From Pedobacter sp. N36a (GTDB lineage Bacteria; Bacteroidota; Bacteroidia; Sphingobacteriales; Sphingobacteriaceae): a stretch of DNA of 64,000 nucleotides. Below the pieces are notes generated by a model that was not told where the DNA came from, made no database searches, and saw only the letters and a program-made list of their open reading frames with translations. A program made the translations under genes and the position numbers. The stretch is from NCBI RefSeq assembly GCF_014472395.1, contig NZ_JACSZW010000003.1, positions 124,001 to 188,000 of the forward strand. Direction: 5' to 3'. Below are positions 60,935 through 64,000 of this stretch, piece by piece. Position 1 is the stretch's first letter; each line of letters begins with the position of its first letter.

Positions 60935-62116
60935 ATGTCATTATCAGATTTTTTCTCTCCAGTCAACCCCGATAAATTTGCACCGAAACAAGGATTCTAT
61001 GCCAGTCAGTTAGGTTTAAGGGCAGGATTCTACACCGATAAATTTCCGGAACTTGGGGAAAATCAATATGATATTGCCATTTTTGGTGTGCAAGATGACC
61101 GTGCCGCGGTAAATAATGAGGGCTGTGGCCTTGGTCCCGACTATTTCAGGGCGCAATTTTACGCCTTACATGAAGGTGCTTTCGACAGCAGGATCATCGA
61201 TCTTGGGAACATCAAACCTGGCGCTTCTATTTCGGATACTTATGTAGCGGTAAAGATGGCGGTAGGGGAATTGATTAAATTGAATATCATTCCGGTCATT
61301 ATTGGCGGCGGACAAGACCTGACTTATGCGCAGTACCTGGCTTATGAAAGTCTGGAGCAAAAGGTAGACCTGGTTGTGGTAGACAGTAAGTTTGACCTCG
61401 ACGAAGAAGATCAGGAAGGACTGGCTGCAAAATCAGATACCTACCTTAACAAAATATTATTACATCAGCCCAATTACCTGTTTAACTTCAGCAATGTAGG
61501 CTACCAGACTTACTTCGTGAATCAGGATAGCTTGAAGGTCATGAGTAAGTTGTATTTTGATGCCCACCGACTGGGAGAATTCAGTAACGACATCACTTTA
61601 ACGGAGCCGATTATTCGCAATGCGACCATGATTAGCTTTGATATTGGCGCGATCAGATCTTCGGATGCCGTAGCCAATGCCAATGCCGGGCCAAATGGTT
61701 TTTATGGCGAACAAGCCTGCCGGATTACGCGCTATGCAGGCATGAGCGACAAGCTGACTTCGATTGGTTTTTATGAGTTTAACCCGGCATTCGACCAGAA
61801 CGGACAAACCGCTTTATTACTCGCGCAAATGGTCTGGTACTTCATAGAAGGCTTTTATAACCGTAAAAAAGATTTCCCACTCAGCCCGAAATCACAATAT
61901 CTGATCTATCGCGCCAGCTTAAATGACGGCTCTGGAGATATGCTGTTTGTGAAGAGTAAAAAGTCCGACAGGTGGTGGATGCAAGTCCCTTATCCATCCG
62001 GAATTACCAAGAACGAACGCTATCATCTCGTGCCCTGCCGATACGACGATTATACAATGGCCGTGAATGGAGAGATGCCTGATTTATGGTGGAGAACCTA
62101 TCAAAAGCTATTGTAA
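60935..62116 (+). CDS. Arginase/formimidoylglutamase-fold protein with degenerate metal site
   Basis: 393 residues. It aligns with ureohydrolases over residues 45-310: GGGQDLTYAQ, VVVDSKFDLDEE, SFDIGAIRSSDA and a final GFYEFNPAFDQNGQTALLLAQMVW. The usual metal ligands are altered: the GGDH His is Q127, DAHxD is D150-S-K152-F-D154, and SxDxDxxDP is S234-F-D236-I-G238 with no second Asp. A binuclear Mn site is thus unlikely. A conserved C-terminal extension (about 320-393, rich in Trp/Tyr) is absent from arginases. It is probably a non-enzymatic relative of formimidoylglutamase; the divergent neighbour is the epimerase gene. Confidence 0.85.
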   Translation: MSLSDFFSPVNPDKFAPKQGFYASQLGLRAGFYTDKFPELGENQYDIAIFGVQDDRAAVNNEGCGLGPDYFRAQFYALHEGAFDSRIIDLGNIKPGASISDTYVAVKMAVGELIKLNIIPVIIGGGQDLTYAQYLAYESLEQKVDLVVVDSKFDLDEEDQEGLAAKSDTYLNKILLHQPNYLFNFSNVGYQTYFVNQDSLKVMSKLYFDAHRLGEFSNDITLTEPIIRNATMISFDIGAIRSSDAVANANAGPNGFYGEQACRITRYAGMSDKLTSIGFYEFNPAFDQNGQTALLLAQMVWYFIEGFYNRKKDFPLSPKSQYLIYRASLNDGSGDMLFVKSKKSDRWWMQVPYPSGITKNERYHLVPCRYDDYTMAVNGEMPDLWWRTYQKLL

Positions 62117-62155
62117 TTTTATAGGGAAATTCACGTTATTCTGTATACGCTTCCT

Positions 62156-62163
62156 TATATTTG
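62156..62163 (+). promoter_or_regulatory. -7 promoter box of the TlpA-like gene
   Basis: TATATTTG matches TAnnTTTG exactly. The leader would be about 70 nt. A -33 element is not clear (TTA at 17 bp). Confidence 0.5.
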
Positions 62164-62240
62164 AAGTATCGACATATAAAACAAATAAATTCTCTGTTTT
62201 ATTGCGCATTAAAATTTAAACTAACGAAAAAACATATTAA

Positions 62241-63389
62241 ATGAAAAGATCAATCATCGCCGCAATGTGCTTATTGCCAGTTGCAGGTATGGCTCAAGGA
62301 AAATTTACCGTTGAAGGTAAAGTAGGAAACTTAAATGCACCTGCAAAGGCTTATATTGCTTATAGAGTAGGATCAGAGCAGAAAACTGATTCAACAGCAA
62401 TTGTAGGTGGAAAATTTACTTTTCAAGGTTCTTTAGCGGGCATTACTCAGGCACAAATCAGAATCAAACATAATGATCATGTAATTGACCCAAGTGCACG
62501 CCCTAATCCTGATGTAGTGGCTTTTTACCTAGAGCCAAAAGTAATTCAGATCGTTGCTCCTAAAGATTCTATCAAGAATGCAGTGGTTAAAAATTCTAAA
62601 GTAAATGATGACAATTTAAAATATAAAGAGTTGACTAAAGTACCTAGTACAAAGGGTGCAGCATTAATGGCGGAATACCGTAGTAAAACAGAAGAAGAAC
62701 GTAAAGATGAAGCGTACATGAAAACGGTATATGCCCGTGATGAAGCGATTCAAAAAGAACTTGAAGCGATCAATGCTACCTTTATTGCAGCAAATCCAGA
62801 CTCTTACGTGGCCTTAGTAGCTTTCCGTGGTGGTTTAGGAGAGGTTGATCCAGCAGTTGTAGAGCCTCAGTTCAACAAGTTTTCAGCAGCAGTTAAAAAC
62901 ACAGATTTAGGTAAAAATATTGCCAGTATGATCGCTTCGTCAAAAAATACTCAAGTAGGTCAAATGGCAATGGATTTCACTCAAAATGATGTGAATGATA
63001 AGCCAGTAAAATTATCTGATTTCAAAGGTAAATATGTGTTACTTGATTTCTGGGCTTCATGGTGCGGACCTTGCCGTCAGGAAAATCCTAACGTAGTTGC
63101 GGCCTACAATAAATATAAAGACAAAAACTTTACTGTTCTTGGTGTTTCTTTAGACCAACCTGGTAAAAAAGACGCTTGGTTGAAAGCAATTGAAAAAGAC
63201 GGCTTAACCTGGACAAATGTTTCTGACTTGAACTTCTGGAACAATGCTGTAGCAAAAACTTATGGCATCCAGTCTATTCCTGCAAATTACTTGATCGATC
63301 CAACAGGAAAAATCATCGCTAAAAATATCAGAGGTGAAGAATTGCAAACAAAACTTGCTGAAATCTTAGGAGCGGCAAAATCAAAATAG
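62241..63389 (+). CDS. TlpA-type periplasmic thioredoxin with DUF4369 domain
   Basis: 382 residues. Signal peptide ends at VAGMAQ. A DUF4369-like beta domain (about 20-125, FTVEGKVGNLNAPAKAYIAYR, then VIDPSARPNPDVVAFYLEP) and a helical linker with a repetitive Glu/Lys sequence precede a TlpA thioredoxin domain (about 240-380). The redox site is WCGPC (274-278), followed by the cis-Pro SIPANYLIDPTGKII. It is a periplasmic thiol-disulfide reductase. It ends with a terminator-like hairpin. Confidence 0.95.
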   Translation: MKRSIIAAMCLLPVAGMAQGKFTVEGKVGNLNAPAKAYIAYRVGSEQKTDSTAIVGGKFTFQGSLAGITQAQIRIKHNDHVIDPSARPNPDVVAFYLEPKVIQIVAPKDSIKNAVVKNSKVNDDNLKYKELTKVPSTKGAALMAEYRSKTEEERKDEAYMKTVYARDEAIQKELEAINATFIAANPDSYVALVAFRGGLGEVDPAVVEPQFNKFSAAVKNTDLGKNIASMIASSKNTQVGQMAMDFTQNDVNDKPVKLSDFKGKYVLLDFWASWCGPCRQENPNVVAAYNKYKDKNFTVLGVSLDQPGKKDAWLKAIEKDGLTWTNVSDLNFWNNAVAKTYGIQSIPANYLIDPTGKIIAKNIRGEELQTKLAEILGAAKSK

Positions 63390-63419
63390 TTTAAGCTTAA
63401 TCGCTGAAGCTATTTATTG

Positions 63420-63455
63420 CCAGAAAAGGTTGCCTAAACAGGCAACCTTTTCTGG
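63420..63455 (+). terminator. Terminator-like hairpin after the TlpA gene
   Basis: Perfect 16-bp stem (CCAGAAAAGGTTGCCT / AGGCAACCTTTTCTGG) with a 4-base loop, 30 bp past the stop. No strong U-tract follows (TTAATGG), but the stem itself contains TTTT. Confidence 0.65.
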
Positions 63456-63469
63456 TTAATGGTGACTTG

Positions 63470-63710
63470 TTATCAGTCAGGATGCTGAGATACCCGAGAG
63501 GGTATTCTGACAAGTACGGTAACTACTGATTACTGCTCTGGAAGAGACTCCATCTCTTCGGATGTCTAATGGTTTTTGTGAGGGGGTTGCCGGGGCCTAA
63601 GCCGGCCTTATGCCCTTCCAAGGGCGCTTTGGGTACGCCGCTGATTTGTTCAGCTGAAAGCACTTCCCGAAGCATGACGCCAGCTCTTCTTTAAACAAAT
63701 GATATTCAGT
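63470..63710. other. GC-rich structured intergenic element
   Basis: Part of a 422-bp gap. The central 100 bp is far richer in G and C than its surroundings. Hairpins are visible: ATACCC-GAGA-GGGTAT (63490-63505), GAAGAG/CTCTTC around 63541-63560, and CCCTT-CC-AAGGG near 63612-63623. A minus-strand ORF of 50 codons (63523-63675, starting MLREVLSAEQISGVPKAPLE) is open, but its coding nature is unproven. It may be a structured RNA or a dispersed repeat. Confidence 0.3.
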
Positions 63711-63811
63711 ATGATTCCATATTAAGGGAAATGTGCATTGTGCTAAAACTATTGTGTAATCATCTTGTTATTCCATATTCAAATTATTTACGTATAAAAA
63801 TAAATAGTATT

Positions 63812-64000
63812 ATGGCAATAGGAAAAAATGGCCTTCATGGATGGCCAAGTGGTAAAATTGGGAGAATAGTTTATTATGAGCTGAATGGACAACCCGTAAT
63901 GCGAAGTATTGGCAAAGCCGGAAAACCGAGTTTAAAGCAGCAGGCAAATCACCAGGCGATGGCTGTGACTACCCGTTTTCTGAGCCATTTGAAGGATTTT
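63812..64000 (+). CDS. DUF6266-like protein (partial)
   Basis: 63 codons to the right window edge, open. The start MAIGKNGLHGWPSGKIGRIV and the segment NGQPVMRSIGKAGKPSLKQQ match the N-terminus of the DUF6266 family (short beta-rich N-terminus with SGKIG and a V-R-S turn). The family is multi-copy in Sphingobacteriaceae and of unknown function; no catalytic motifs are known to me. It is preceded by the GC-rich element. Confidence 0.8.
   Translation, partial: MAIGKNGLHGWPSGKIGRIVYYELNGQPVMRSIGKAGKPSLKQQANHQAMAVTTRFLSHLKDF

Noticed and set aside
63481-63560. TPP riboswitch-like GCTGAGATACCC segment
   Set aside because: The second conserved arm and the CTGATCTGGATAATGCC-like core of a TPP riboswitch are missing, and no thiamine gene follows.

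Overview
The window is a chromosomal stretch from a member of the Bacteroidota, most likely family Sphingobacteriaceae (Pedobacter-like). The evidence is TonB-dependent receptors with carboxypeptidase-regulatory domains, an ECF-sigma/FecR/receptor cassette, a type IX secretion (T9SS) sorting domain with a PorP/SprF partner, a DUF6266-type gene, -7 promoter boxes of the form TAnnTTTG, and weak or absent Shine-Dalgarno sequences. No rRNA, tRNA, CRISPR array, transposase or prophage gene was seen. Most of the window is ordinary core genome arranged in short operons.

Region by region. 1-3.9 kb: a BlaI repressor and an M56/BlaR1-type sensor peptidase (cut by the window edge) behind three dyad operators, an M28 exopeptidase and a small membrane peptide. 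4.1-5.9 kb: a LytS/LytTR two-component pair. 5.9-9.7 kb: receptor-like barrel, Nudix hydrolase and acyltransferase. 9.8-19.1 kb: thioredoxin-like protein, clpS, a FabH-like synthase, an SDR/enoyl-CoA hydratase/MG2-plug operon, dcd, a phosphopantetheinyl transferase with lipB, and a GDSL lipoprotein. 19.2-28.4 kb: L-serine dehydratase, MgtC-like protein, then a PorP/SprF protein and a 1996-residue PKD surface protein with a T9SS type B C-terminus. 28.5-35.5 kb: the housekeeping block miaB, sigma-54 activator, lptE, TPR protein, secG, groES, groEL.

35.6-37.4 kb holds a two-gene methyltransferase/glycosyltransferase island. 37.5-46.7 kb is one co-directional block: a 33-bp perfect palindrome, a CHRD-like lipoprotein, ECF sigma factor, FecR anti-sigma factor, STN-containing TonB receptor, DUF4249 lipoprotein, and two tandem AsmA-like paralogues with highly basic tails. 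46.7-53.8 kb is a probable phytate-use locus: beta-propeller phytase, beta-helix lipoprotein, TonB receptor and, upstream, a TPR/HTH membrane regulator. 54.1-64 kb carries an S9 peptidase and amino-acid enzymes (ilvE, tryptophan 2,3-dioxygenase, a phosphoserine-phosphatase/PGDH-remnant/ACT fusion), an epimerase, an arginase-fold protein with eroded metal ligands, a TlpA thioredoxin, a GC-rich intergenic element and the start of a DUF6266-like gene.

The features most worth following are the SerB-SerA fragment-ACT fusion, the palindrome fused to the start codon of the CHRD/sigma/FecR operon, the duplicated AsmA-like pair, the phytase/beta-helix/receptor locus, and the arginase-like probable pseudoenzyme. 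None of these alone proves a new system.
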